Positions 1-6,642 of a stretch of 7,923 nucleotides of DNA are shown here, piece after piece (position 1 is the first letter of the stretch; each line of letters opens with the position of its first letter). The notes beneath the pieces were generated by a model. That model did no database searches. It had not been told where the DNA came from and saw only the letters and a program-made list of their open reading frames with translations. The stretch is from an uncultured Phycisphaerales bacterium (lineage in GTDB: Bacteria; Planctomycetota; Phycisphaerae; WQYP01): NCBI GenBank assembly GCA_937901265.1, contig CALCHA010000673.1:1-7923 (forward strand), read 5' to 3'. Made by a program: the position numbers and the translations under genes.

Positions 1-610
1 AGATGCCGTTGTTCATGCCCCGCCGCTTGGGGTGCGAAGCCTCGACCGCCACCGCCCCGCCGGTAGCCGCGACCGGCCCTTCGGCCAGCCCCATGATCGC
101 GCGGATCGCCAGACGGCTCACCAGCCCGCCGGCGAAACCCGAGATGGCGGACATCAGCGAGAATTTCGGGGGCTTGTCGGCCTGATCGGGGAGGGTGGAC
201 AGGGTGAACTCGCTCATCAGCCGGGTGAACAGGGCCACGCGTTCGCCGGCGGATTCGAGCAGCCCCGCGGTGGCCACTTCGATGGTCGCCTTGAGCGGCT
301 CGCCGGGGCGTCGATGGGCGATGGGCACGGTGGCCGAGATGGCTTCAGTGCCGGGGAAGACCTTGGGATTTTTCCACTGCAGTTCGCGAAGGGCGTTATC
401 GCGGGAGATCACGGGCAAACGCAGTTCGAGGAAATCGAGCAACTCGGCGGCGACGGCGACTTCTCGCCACCATCCCTCAAAGTCGCGCACCATTTTGAGA
501 CGCGTCTGCAACTCCTCAAAGGCAGAGCGGTAGTGCCGGGTGTTCCGCCCGATGCGCCGGTTGCGTCGCAGGGCGCTCACGGTGTCGCGGGCGCGGGCCG
601 AACCCGCGGC
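1..610 (-). other. C-terminal extension of the transferase (residue 341 onward)
   Basis: WecA/TagO enzymes usually end soon after the last membrane segment, at roughly 320-380 residues. Here the frame continues. It has a basic helix (RRNRRIGRNTRHYRSAFEEL, 355-374), a helical stretch containing DFEGWWREVAVAAELLDF (383-400) and an alternating, strand-like segment (about 401-452). A helix (455-478) and a small-residue, partly hydrophobic region (488-530) follow. Codon use stays like the core, with no frameshift signs. Function is unknown; it may dock the enzyme to other assembly components or sense a ligand. The end lies outside the window. Confidence 0.7.
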
Positions 611-1630
611 GCGGAACAGGCCAATGATCACGCACAGCTGCAACCCGGCGGCGAGAAGCATGATGCGTTTCTGCGAAAGGTTCAGCGTCAGCGCGGCCGC
701 AGCGGAACAGAGGCTGGCGAAGTAGAGCAGCAGCACGGCATGGCGCTGGTGCAGGCCCAGATCGAGGAGGCGGTGGTGGATGTGGCCACGCTCGGCGGAA
801 AAGAGCGAGCGACGAAGCAGCACGCCGCGCCGGACAAACGTCAGCAGCGTATCAAACAGCGGCACCGAAAGGGCGACCACCACCGAGAGAAGAATGTTGG
901 ATTGACCCGTGGAGGCGGAGCCCATCACGGCCAGCGCGGCGAGAACGTACCCCAGGAACATGCTCCCCGCATCGCCCATGAAGATTTTGGCGGGGTTGAA
1001 GTTGAAGATCAAAAATCCGCCGATGGCACCGCCAAGGGCGATGCTGATGACCGCGACATGGATCACGGAGAAGCTTATGGCGACGATCGCAAGAACCGCG
1101 GCGGCCAGCAGGGCGACGCCGCCGGCGAGGCCGTCCATGCCGTCTAGAAAGTTGAGACTCACCGGCAGGGCGATCAGCCAGAGGACGGTCACGGGGAACG
1201 CGGCCCAGCCCAGGGAGAAATAGTAGGGGCCGAGGTGGATCGCATCGATGCGCTGCCCGGAGGCCGCGAAGCTGCCCGCGGCGATCGCCAGTGCGAGGAG
1301 TTTGTATTTGGCCGGCACGTGCAGCGTGTCATCGACAAAGCCAATGCACAGGACCGCAAGGCTCGTGGTAAGCAATGCCAGCAGCGTGATGCGCTGCCCC
1401 TCGGTCGAAGCGTGCAGGGCGTCATTGAAGAAAAACAGAGCCACGAGCACCGCGGTCGCCGCGGCGGCCATGGCCAGGCCGCCGCAGCGCGGGATCGGCG
1501 CGGAGTGAATCTTGCGGTGGTCCGGCATGTCCACCATGCCGACTTTCTTTCCCAGCGTGATGAGCAACGGCGTCAGCATCACGGAGAGCAGAAACGCTCC
1601 GAACCCTGCATAAAGATAAATCTGAATCAT
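1..1630 (-). CDS. WecA/TagO/MraY-family polyprenyl-phosphate sugar-1-phosphate transferase, 3' partial
   Basis: An open frame starts at ATG 1630 and has no stop before the left edge (543 codons visible). It is a polytopic inner-membrane enzyme that transfers a sugar-1-phosphate (HexNAc in known relatives) from a UDP-sugar to undecaprenyl phosphate, starting a lipid-linked glycan. The family motifs appear in order: DMPDHRKIHSAPIPRCGG (34-51), the GFVDD aspartates (D100, D101), NFLDGMDGLAGG (160-171), FNPAKIFMGDAGS (211-223, with D220) and the cytoplasmic loop GHIHHRLLDLG (282-292). About ten hydrophobic segments run to about residue 339. All expected catalytic residues are present, so it should be active. 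After 340 comes an unusual soluble extension of more than 200 residues, starting with an Arg-rich helix (354-367). The start is set by TAGGA seven bases upstream and an in-frame TAG just before it. It is probably the last gene of this run within the window, separated from the TPR gene by 138 bp. I cannot say which sugar it uses. Confidence 0.92.
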   Translation of the reverse strand, partial: MIQIYLYAGFGAFLLSVMLTPLLITLGKKVGMVDMPDHRKIHSAPIPRCGGLAMAAAATAVLVALFFFNDALHASTEGQRITLLALLTTSLAVLCIGFVDDTLHVPAKYKLLALAIAAGSFAASGQRIDAIHLGPYYFSLGWAAFPVTVLWLIALPVSLNFLDGMDGLAGGVALLAAAVLAIVAISFSVIHVAVISIALGGAIGGFLIFNFNPAKIFMGDAGSMFLGYVLAALAVMGSASTGQSNILLSVVVALSVPLFDTLLTFVRRGVLLRRSLFSAERGHIHHRLLDLGLHQRHAVLLLYFASLCSAAAALTLNLSQKRIMLLAAGLQLCVIIGLFRAAGSARARDTVSALRRNRRIGRNTRHYRSAFEELQTRLKMVRDFEGWWREVAVAAELLDFLELRLPVISRDNALRELQWKNPKVFPGTEAISATVPIAHRRPGEPLKATIEVATAGLLESAGERVALFTRLMSEFTLSTLPDQADKPPKFSLMSAISGFAGGLVSRLAIRAIMGLAEGPVAATGGAVAVEASHPKRRGMNNGI

Positions 1631-1637
1631 TTTTTTG

Positions 1638-1642
1638 TCCTA
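1638..1642 (-). promoter_or_regulatory. Shine-Dalgarno TAGGA that fixes the transferase start
   Basis: TAGGA lies seven bases (CAAAAAA) upstream of the ATG at 1630-1628. Its TAG is in frame with the gene four codons before that ATG, so translation cannot begin further upstream. The A-run between the two should keep the start region unstructured. Confidence 0.7.
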
Positions 1643-1688
1643 CCCACTGTCCTACCCATCCATCCTGCCCACCCGTGCTGCCCATCCG
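1638..1688 (-). repeat. Degenerate 13-bp tandem repeat, 4 copies, leader of the transferase gene
   Basis: Read on the minus strand, the four consecutive units are CGGATGGGCAGCA, CGGGTGGGCAGGA, TGGATGGGTAGGA and CAGTGGGTAGGA; the last is one base shorter. The shared core is TGGGYAGSA. The array ends seven bases before the ATG at 1630, and its final unit carries the AGGA that serves as Shine-Dalgarno sequence. Each unit therefore repeats a GGG run and an AGG-like element. It could be a translation-tuning leader, a G-rich structured RNA, or a microsatellite-like element. Confidence 0.75.
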
Positions 1689-1694
1689 TGAGCT

Positions 1695-1715
1695 AAAACC
1701 GGGACACCGCCCGGT
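1695..1715 (-). terminator. Terminator-like hairpin with short T-run after the TPR gene
   Basis: On the minus strand ACCGGG and CCCGGT pair perfectly across a six-base loop (CGGTGT). The sequence then runs into TTT, which with the last stem base makes four T in a row before AGC. It lies 53 bases past the TPR stop. The stem is short and the U-tract is only three to four bases, so termination may be partial and leave some read-through into the transferase gene. Confidence 0.45.
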
Positions 1716-1744
1716 GAAGTTGCGCCGGCGGACTGCCCGGCGGG

Positions 1745-1764
1745 AGGGGGAGGGCGCTCCCCCT
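1745..1764 (-). other. Strong GC hairpin just after the TPR stop codon
   Basis: AGGGGGAG and CTCCCCCT form a perfect eight-base stem with a four-base loop (CGCC), beginning four bases after the TAA at 1771-1769. No T-run follows, so on its own it does not look like a classic terminator. It may protect the 3' end of the TPR mRNA or act with the downstream hairpin at 1698-1715. Confidence 0.5.
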
Positions 1765-1768
1765 GCGA

Positions 1769-4700
1769 TTAGTGAACACCGAGGCTCTTTGTCAGCGTGG
1801 CGAAGCGGCTCTGCAGATCCGGAGCGAGCTGTTCGGCCGCGATGGGCACGCCCGTGGCCAGCGTCGACTTCGCCTGGTCCTTCTGACCGGCATTGAGATA
1901 CACCTGCGCCAGGTTGATACGCCATTCCACATTCGTCGGCTGCAGCGCCATCGCCGTACGCAGGTGATCGATCGCCCCCTTGTGATCCCCCGCCTTGTCC
2001 TGCACAAACGCCAGCGTGTCCTGATAGGGGGCGACTTTCGGCGCGAGTTCCACGGCCTGGCTGGCGAAGTTGAGCGCCTCCGGCAGGCGGCCGCTGCGTG
2101 CCAGGATCATCGCGAGATTGTTGCACGCGGGGTCGCACTTGGGATTGAGTTCGATGGCCTTGCGATAGGCGGCCTCGGCTTGCGCGACCTGGCTCTGGTT
2201 TTCCTGCAGCATCCCCAGCGAGAGATAGCCCAGCGACAGCTTCACCGGATCCCTGTTGCCCGCGGCGACGGCGTGAGACAGCTCGTCGATCGCCGTAAGC
2301 ACAGGGCCGCTGTCGTTGGCCCGCGCCGCAAGTTCCACGGCAGCCGTGGCATAGACATACTCGAGGTCGAGGTCGTTGCGCAGTTCCGGTCGCGCCATCG
2401 CCAGCCACTGTTTGCCGGTGTCGGTCGGAGCCTCGTGGCCGGCGATCTGCAGGAACGCCACCATCCCGCGCTTCGAGGATTTGGCGAACGGCCACAGCTT
2501 GGCTTGCGCGTTGTCGGGTCGGTTCTTCGCGAGCTCGGAGCGGGCGTAGATCACGATCGCCGCGCCGTAGTTGTCGGGGTCGGTGGCGGCCTCCTCCATG
2601 TAGGGCTGGATCTGCCGCAGGGCGTCATCGGGGCGGCCCAGACCGAGGTAGGAAGCGCCAATCATCACGTCCGGGGCGAGCGTTTGATCCGCGGAACGGG
2701 TGCGCCATTGGTTGGATGCCCCCAGCGTTTCCGACCAGCGGCTCGAGGCCGCGAACGCGGCGCTCGCCAGCCGCGCCGGCTCGGCCGCGGTGGGGAACGT
2801 CTGCATCGCGCGCACCGCGATGTTCACCGCATCATCCGTGCGGTTCATCAGCACATTCACCTCCACGGCGAGGTTCTGCAGCGCCGCGTACTGCGGATAG
2901 CGATCCGCCAGCCGCGACAGGTCCACCCCGAGCTGCGGATCCGGCGCCGTCGTCCCGCCCGACTTTTCCAATCGCGCCAGCACCGCGGTCGCCGCCTCGG
3001 AAAACTGCGGAGCGGTGATCAGCGAGAGCAGCATCGGGCGGCAGCGAGTGTCCCCACTGAGCGTCTCAATGGCATGCTTCTTCGCGGTCAGGCTCGCGAT
3101 GACCGCGTCGTTCGGAAGGGCCGCGGCGGCTTGATCGATGGCCTTCTCGGCGTCCGCGACGTTGCCATTCTGCAGGTGAAAGCCAATCAGCCGGTACCAG
3201 ATCTGGGCGTTCGCCGGGGCCTCCTTCAACCCTTCGGTATAAGCGGCGAGCACCTCCGCGGGCCTGCCAAAGCGGGTGGCGAAATCCCCCATCTCCGTGG
3301 CGATGACCCCGGGATCGAGCTTCAGGTTATGCAGGGCCGCCAGCGCCGTCTTGGCCTGCTCCGTGCGGTCGTGCGACGCATAAAACGCCGCGGCGGCGCG
3401 GATGATCGGCAGCGTCGGCTGCTTCACCAGCGCGTCGAACAAAGCCGCGGCTTTATCGTTCTGGCCAAGCTGCGCCTCCAGCGCCGCGAGCAGCAGACGG
3501 TTTTCCGTATCGTCCGGATACTTCGCCGCCCCCGCTTCCATCAGCGCAGCCGCACGCGTGTAGTTGCCCTGGCGCCCCAGCAGCAGCGCCACCTGCCGCA
3601 GTTGCAGTGCATTGAGATCCCCGCGGGCGGCCACTTTCGTGATGTAGGGATTCGCACGCTCCTGCTGCCCCTGGCTTTGCAGCAACTGCGCCAGGTTGAT
3701 CGCGATGGGAACGTTCTCCGGCGCGAGGCGGGCGGCAATTTCCAGATGGTCGATCGCCCCGCTGATGTTGCCATTGCGCTGCAGGCATTCCGCCAGAAGA
3801 AGCTGCGGGGCCAGCACATCCGGCTGGGCCTTGGTCATGTCGGAGAGCAGGTCCGATGCCTGGCTGATGGCTGTCGCACCGGGCGTACCCGCCAGCAGCC
3901 ACTGGGCACGGGCCAGCTTGTAGTTGAAGTCGGTTTCGCCCATCAGCGGCTGCAGGCGTTCGATAACCTTGCCCGCGGCGGCATGATCTCCCTGAATGGA
4001 GGGAGAGTTGAGCGCCAGCCATTGCGCCCGCTGGTCGTCGCTGTATTTTTCACTGATCGACAGCCACAAATCATGCGCCGCCGGATCATGCGCCGCCTCC
4101 AGGTACCGGGCATACGCCAGGTCCCACGCTTCGGGATCCGACGTCGCTTTGGCGCGGAGATCCTTCAGCAGCGCGGCACCCTCGGGGGTGTGGCCCTGTT
4201 CGGCCATCAGGGCGGCCTTGGCGAAGGCCACGTCCGGCACCATGCCGTAGGCTTTTTCCGCCGCCGCGAGGCACGCATCATCCTCCCCCAGATTCTGCGT
4301 GTGGCTGATCGAGAGAAGCTGCAGCAGCACCGGCAGCGGTGCCGCCGGCTGCAGCGCCAGCACCTGCTGCAGCGCCGCGGCACCAGCGTCCCGCCCCTGC
4401 AGTTTGGCCTTGAGCGACACACGCAACGCCATGATGCGTTTTTCATCCGGAAACTTCTGCCGAATCTGATCGAGCATCGTCGCCAGCGCCTGCCCATCAT
4501 CCGCCGCATTGCCCGCACCATTGGTCGCCAGCGCCAGCGCCACCAGCGCGTCCCGGTCGCCCGGCGCCCGCGCCACCGCCACCCTGCTGGCCGCCAATGC
4601 CTCGGCAAAGCGGTTCGTCGCGATGAAGACCTCCGCCATCCGAACCACCGGCGTGGCCCAGGCCGGCTCCGCGCGGGCCACCGCGTTCCACGTGCGAAGC

Positions 4701-5914
4701 GTCGTATTAAAGTCGCCCGCCGCCTGCGTGACCGCGGCCTGCATCATCTGAAAATACGCAATTTCCGGATGCCGCCCCGCCAGATCCTTGATCCCCCGCG
4801 CCCGCGACGACGCCGTCCCCGACTCAGGGTCGATCGAATACTGCAGCATCTCCGCCCAGTCCCGCGCGGCGATGCTCTGGCCGTCGGCCGCAAGCGCGGC
4901 ACGGGCCGCCCGGGCCTTGTCCATGTCCTGCAGCGCGATGTACGCCAGGCACTGATACCCGCCAATCGCGGCCCGAACCGCCGCATTCGTCGGATCCACC
5001 GGCGTGAGCTTCACCAGCTCGTCATACCGCGCCAACTGATACAACCGCTTGGCCCATAGCCCCTGCAGCGTCGCGTCCTTGAACGTCATCACCGCGTCCG
5101 ACAACACCGCATCCCCCAGCGCCGTCTCCCCGGTGTTCCACAGCTGCTGCGTCTGGAACGAGGCAACCTTCGCCTCCGCCGCCTTGTGCGATGCCGTCGC
5201 CCGCGCCCACTTCCTGGCCCCGTCGCCGTCGCCCACCATCGCGCAGGCAATCGACTCCAGCAGGATCAGCCGCACATCGTCCGGCCGCGCGGCACGCGCC
5301 TTGTCCACCTGTCCGACAATATCCGGCGCCGGCGGGCCTACGTGCCGCAACAGCTCAAGCTGCACCACCCGCGCCTCAAAATCGTCGGGCTTCACCGCGC
5401 AATAGACGGCATTCACCTTCGCCGCGTCGTCATACTTGCGCAACTGAAACAGCGACATCGCCTTGTTGTGCAGCACCGGGGCGTCGTGCGGGTCCACCGC
5501 CAGCAGCTTGTCCGCGAGCTGCACGCACTCCGTGTTAAGGCCCGCCTTCATGAACAGATCGACCAGCTTGTGCCGCATCTCCGGCGTGTCGCTCCCGAGG
5601 TCCATCAGGCGGCGGTACGCATTGATCGCCAGGGGAATCTGGCTCCCATCGGGCTCCTCCACCTTGAGCCGCGACTCGGCGAACGCCCGCAGCGCCGCCG
5701 TATCCGAAGGAAAACGCCCCAGATACGTGTTCAAATCACGCGTCGCCCCGGCGTAGTCCCCCTTCTGGTATTCAGCAAAGCCCATGTCTCGGGCCACCAG
5801 AAAACCGTGACGAATCGTGTGCATCCGGTAGGCCACGAAGCCGGTGATCCCGGTGCCGACGACCGCGGCGGCAAGAAGGACCAGAAGAACGCGGCGCTTG
5901 CGGAGGAGTGTCAT
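1769..5914 (-). CDS. Membrane-anchored giant TPR protein (1381 aa) of the polysaccharide locus
   Basis: Residues 1-8 are basic (MTLLRKRR). They are followed by one hydrophobic segment at about 9-28 and no lipobox Cys, so this is a signal anchor, with the bulk probably outside the inner membrane. The rest is alanine-rich and helical, with TPR-like 34-residue repeats throughout. Early units lie near 45-80 and 145-178, and central ones near 700-760 and 900-935. The clearest set, at about 1226-1355, contains AEAAYRKAIELNPKCDPACN and the YLNAGQKDQAKSTL unit. The protein ends with helical repeat and has no C-terminal beta-barrel, unlike PelB or BcsC. TPR proteins in exopolysaccharide clusters (PrsT of PEP-CTERM/exosortase loci, AlgK, PelB) scaffold export machinery; this one is longer than the roughly 900-residue lipoprotein PrsT as I recall it. 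The start is ATG at 5914 with only a weak GAG upstream; the frame is open further upstream, but the basic-hydrophobic start fits best. The TPR fold is certain; the partner is inferred. Confidence 0.88.
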   Translation of the reverse strand: MTLLRKRRVLLVLLAAAVVGTGITGFVAYRMHTIRHGFLVARDMGFAEYQKGDYAGATRDLNTYLGRFPSDTAALRAFAESRLKVEEPDGSQIPLAINAYRRLMDLGSDTPEMRHKLVDLFMKAGLNTECVQLADKLLAVDPHDAPVLHNKAMSLFQLRKYDDAAKVNAVYCAVKPDDFEARVVQLELLRHVGPPAPDIVGQVDKARAARPDDVRLILLESIACAMVGDGDGARKWARATASHKAAEAKVASFQTQQLWNTGETALGDAVLSDAVMTFKDATLQGLWAKRLYQLARYDELVKLTPVDPTNAAVRAAIGGYQCLAYIALQDMDKARAARAALAADGQSIAARDWAEMLQYSIDPESGTASSRARGIKDLAGRHPEIAYFQMMQAAVTQAAGDFNTTLRTWNAVARAEPAWATPVVRMAEVFIATNRFAEALAASRVAVARAPGDRDALVALALATNGAGNAADDGQALATMLDQIRQKFPDEKRIMALRVSLKAKLQGRDAGAAALQQVLALQPAAPLPVLLQLLSISHTQNLGEDDACLAAAEKAYGMVPDVAFAKAALMAEQGHTPEGAALLKDLRAKATSDPEAWDLAYARYLEAAHDPAAHDLWLSISEKYSDDQRAQWLALNSPSIQGDHAAAGKVIERLQPLMGETDFNYKLARAQWLLAGTPGATAISQASDLLSDMTKAQPDVLAPQLLLAECLQRNGNISGAIDHLEIAARLAPENVPIAINLAQLLQSQGQQERANPYITKVAARGDLNALQLRQVALLLGRQGNYTRAAALMEAGAAKYPDDTENRLLLAALEAQLGQNDKAAALFDALVKQPTLPIIRAAAAFYASHDRTEQAKTALAALHNLKLDPGVIATEMGDFATRFGRPAEVLAAYTEGLKEAPANAQIWYRLIGFHLQNGNVADAEKAIDQAAAALPNDAVIASLTAKKHAIETLSGDTRCRPMLLSLITAPQFSEAATAVLARLEKSGGTTAPDPQLGVDLSRLADRYPQYAALQNLAVEVNVLMNRTDDAVNIAVRAMQTFPTAAEPARLASAAFAASSRWSETLGASNQWRTRSADQTLAPDVMIGASYLGLGRPDDALRQIQPYMEEAATDPDNYGAAIVIYARSELAKNRPDNAQAKLWPFAKSSKRGMVAFLQIAGHEAPTDTGKQWLAMARPELRNDLDLEYVYATAAVELAARANDSGPVLTAIDELSHAVAAGNRDPVKLSLGYLSLGMLQENQSQVAQAEAAYRKAIELNPKCDPACNNLAMILARSGRLPEALNFASQAVELAPKVAPYQDTLAFVQDKAGDHKGAIDHLRTAMALQPTNVEWRINLAQVYLNAGQKDQAKSTLATGVPIAAEQLAPDLQSRFATLTKSLGVH

Positions 5915-5946
5915 GGTGTGCTCGGAAAATGCGGGAATGGGAAAGG

Positions 5947-5962
5947 GCCGACCCCTGTCGGC
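5947..5962 (-). other. Perfect 6-bp hairpin between the hypothetical and TPR genes
   Basis: On the minus strand GCCGAC and GTCGGC pair perfectly around a four-base loop (AGGG). The hairpin starts six bases after the upstream TGA and sits 33 bases before the TPR start. The bases after the stem are CCTTTCCC, so a strong U-tract is missing and full intrinsic termination is unlikely. It could be a weak attenuator, an RNA-processing or stabilising element, or chance in GC-rich DNA. This 53-bp gap holds no obvious promoter and only a weak GAG before the TPR start. Confidence 0.4.
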
Positions 5963-5967
5963 AAAAA

Positions 5968-6642
5968 TCAGGAGGCGTCAGGAAGGACGCACACGGCGCC
6001 GGGCCTGGCCTCCGCGGGGGAGCGTCCGCGGCCAAGCCACAGCCGCTTGCAGGCGTGCGTCCCCTGCCCGGCCGGCGCTTCGAGGGCATACACCCCCTGC
6101 CCCCGTTGCTTCAAGCCCACCACCCCCAGCGTCGGATCGCTCCACAGATGCGCCAGTCGCTCCAGCAGCAGTTCGTCGGGGCAATTCTCCAGAACCCGCC
6201 CCAGCGGACGGGCAATCGTGCGGCGGTGCGGCGGCACCTGGGCTTTCAATCCACGCCACGCCGCATACCCGCTATCGCCGGCGGTCCATGCGCCCGCCAG
6301 GGCGGCGGAGGGCGTGAAGGCGCACCGCGCTGAAATCGGTGGGGGACCGCCCGTTGGCTGGCCGGGACGCGCTGCCGGGGTGCGCGCCCGCACGTAACAG
6401 AGCGTCGGCGAGGTCCAGCCCATCAGCTCGAGCACTTTGCGGAAATCCAGCAGCGCTGTCGTCGCCGCCCCCAGCAACAAAAAGAGCCCCGCATCGGCTG
6501 CGGCCGGCGAGCCCGGCCGCGCCACCGAGACCCCCATGGTCCGCCAATAGGCGTCATGCAGCTCCCGCGGCGATAGCCCCCACAGCCGGCAGGCCGTGGA
6601 CGCCGCCAGATGCGGCGGCTCCTGAAGGATGACGCTGGTCAC
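5968..6642 (-). CDS. Hypothetical protein, 224 aa, translationally coupled to the kinase
   Basis: I do not recognise this protein. It begins with GTG overlapping the kinase TGA (GTGA), preceded by a GGAG at good spacing, and ends with TGA. It has no signal peptide or convincing membrane segment. Residues 15-75 form a first conserved-looking block with the pattern LWGLSPRELHDAYWRTMGV, followed by a hydrophobic run (DAGLFLLLGAATTALLDF). The middle (about 88-120) is Pro/Ala/Gly-rich and probably a linker. A second block (about 135-205) includes ENCPDELLLERLAHLWSDPT and a GVVGLKQRGQGVYALEA strand-like stretch. The order suggests two small domains joined by a linker. Codons end mostly in G/C, as in the neighbouring genes, which supports a real gene. 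The tight coupling points to a cytoplasmic partner or regulator acting with the kinase in polysaccharide assembly, but that is inference from position alone. Confidence 0.7.
   Translation of the reverse strand: MTSVILQEPPHLAASTACRLWGLSPRELHDAYWRTMGVSVARPGSPAAADAGLFLLLGAATTALLDFRKVLELMGWTSPTLCYVRARTPAARPGQPTGGPPPISARCAFTPSAALAGAWTAGDSGYAAWRGLKAQVPPHRRTIARPLGRVLENCPDELLLERLAHLWSDPTLGVVGLKQRGQGVYALEAPAGQGTHACKRLWLGRGRSPAEARPGAVCVLPDAS

Noticed and set aside
32..1147. A 371-codon plus-strand frame opposite the transferase gene
   Set aside because: The product is low-complexity and rich in Gly, His, Arg and Gln. The minus strand carries all the transferase motifs over the same bases.
1639..1685. 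A stable G-quadruplex on the coding strand
   Set aside because: GGG runs are present, but most loops are six to ten bases, so I cannot claim a stable quadruplex from sequence alone.
1638..1688. CRISPR array or phage attachment site for the short repeats
   Set aside because: The units are only 12-13 bp, directly adjacent without spacers, and degenerate. No cas or integrase gene is present.
1422..2495. A 357-codon minus-strand frame overlapping the 3' part of the TPR gene, the intergenic gap and the start of the transferase
   Set aside because: It is an alternative frame. Its product lacks TPR or membrane patterns and it runs through the hairpins and repeat leader.
1772..5059. A 1095-codon open frame on the plus strand, antisense to the TPR gene
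   Set aside because: Its translation is Arg/His/Gln-rich with no domain or hydrophobic pattern. It mirrors a real TPR gene, and long antisense frames are expected in GC-rich coding DNA whose third positions avoid A/T.
5186..6397. A 403-codon plus-strand frame crossing the TPR start and the 224-aa gene
   Set aside because: It spans the boundary of two minus-strand genes, has Arg/Pro-rich composition and shows no recognisable domain.
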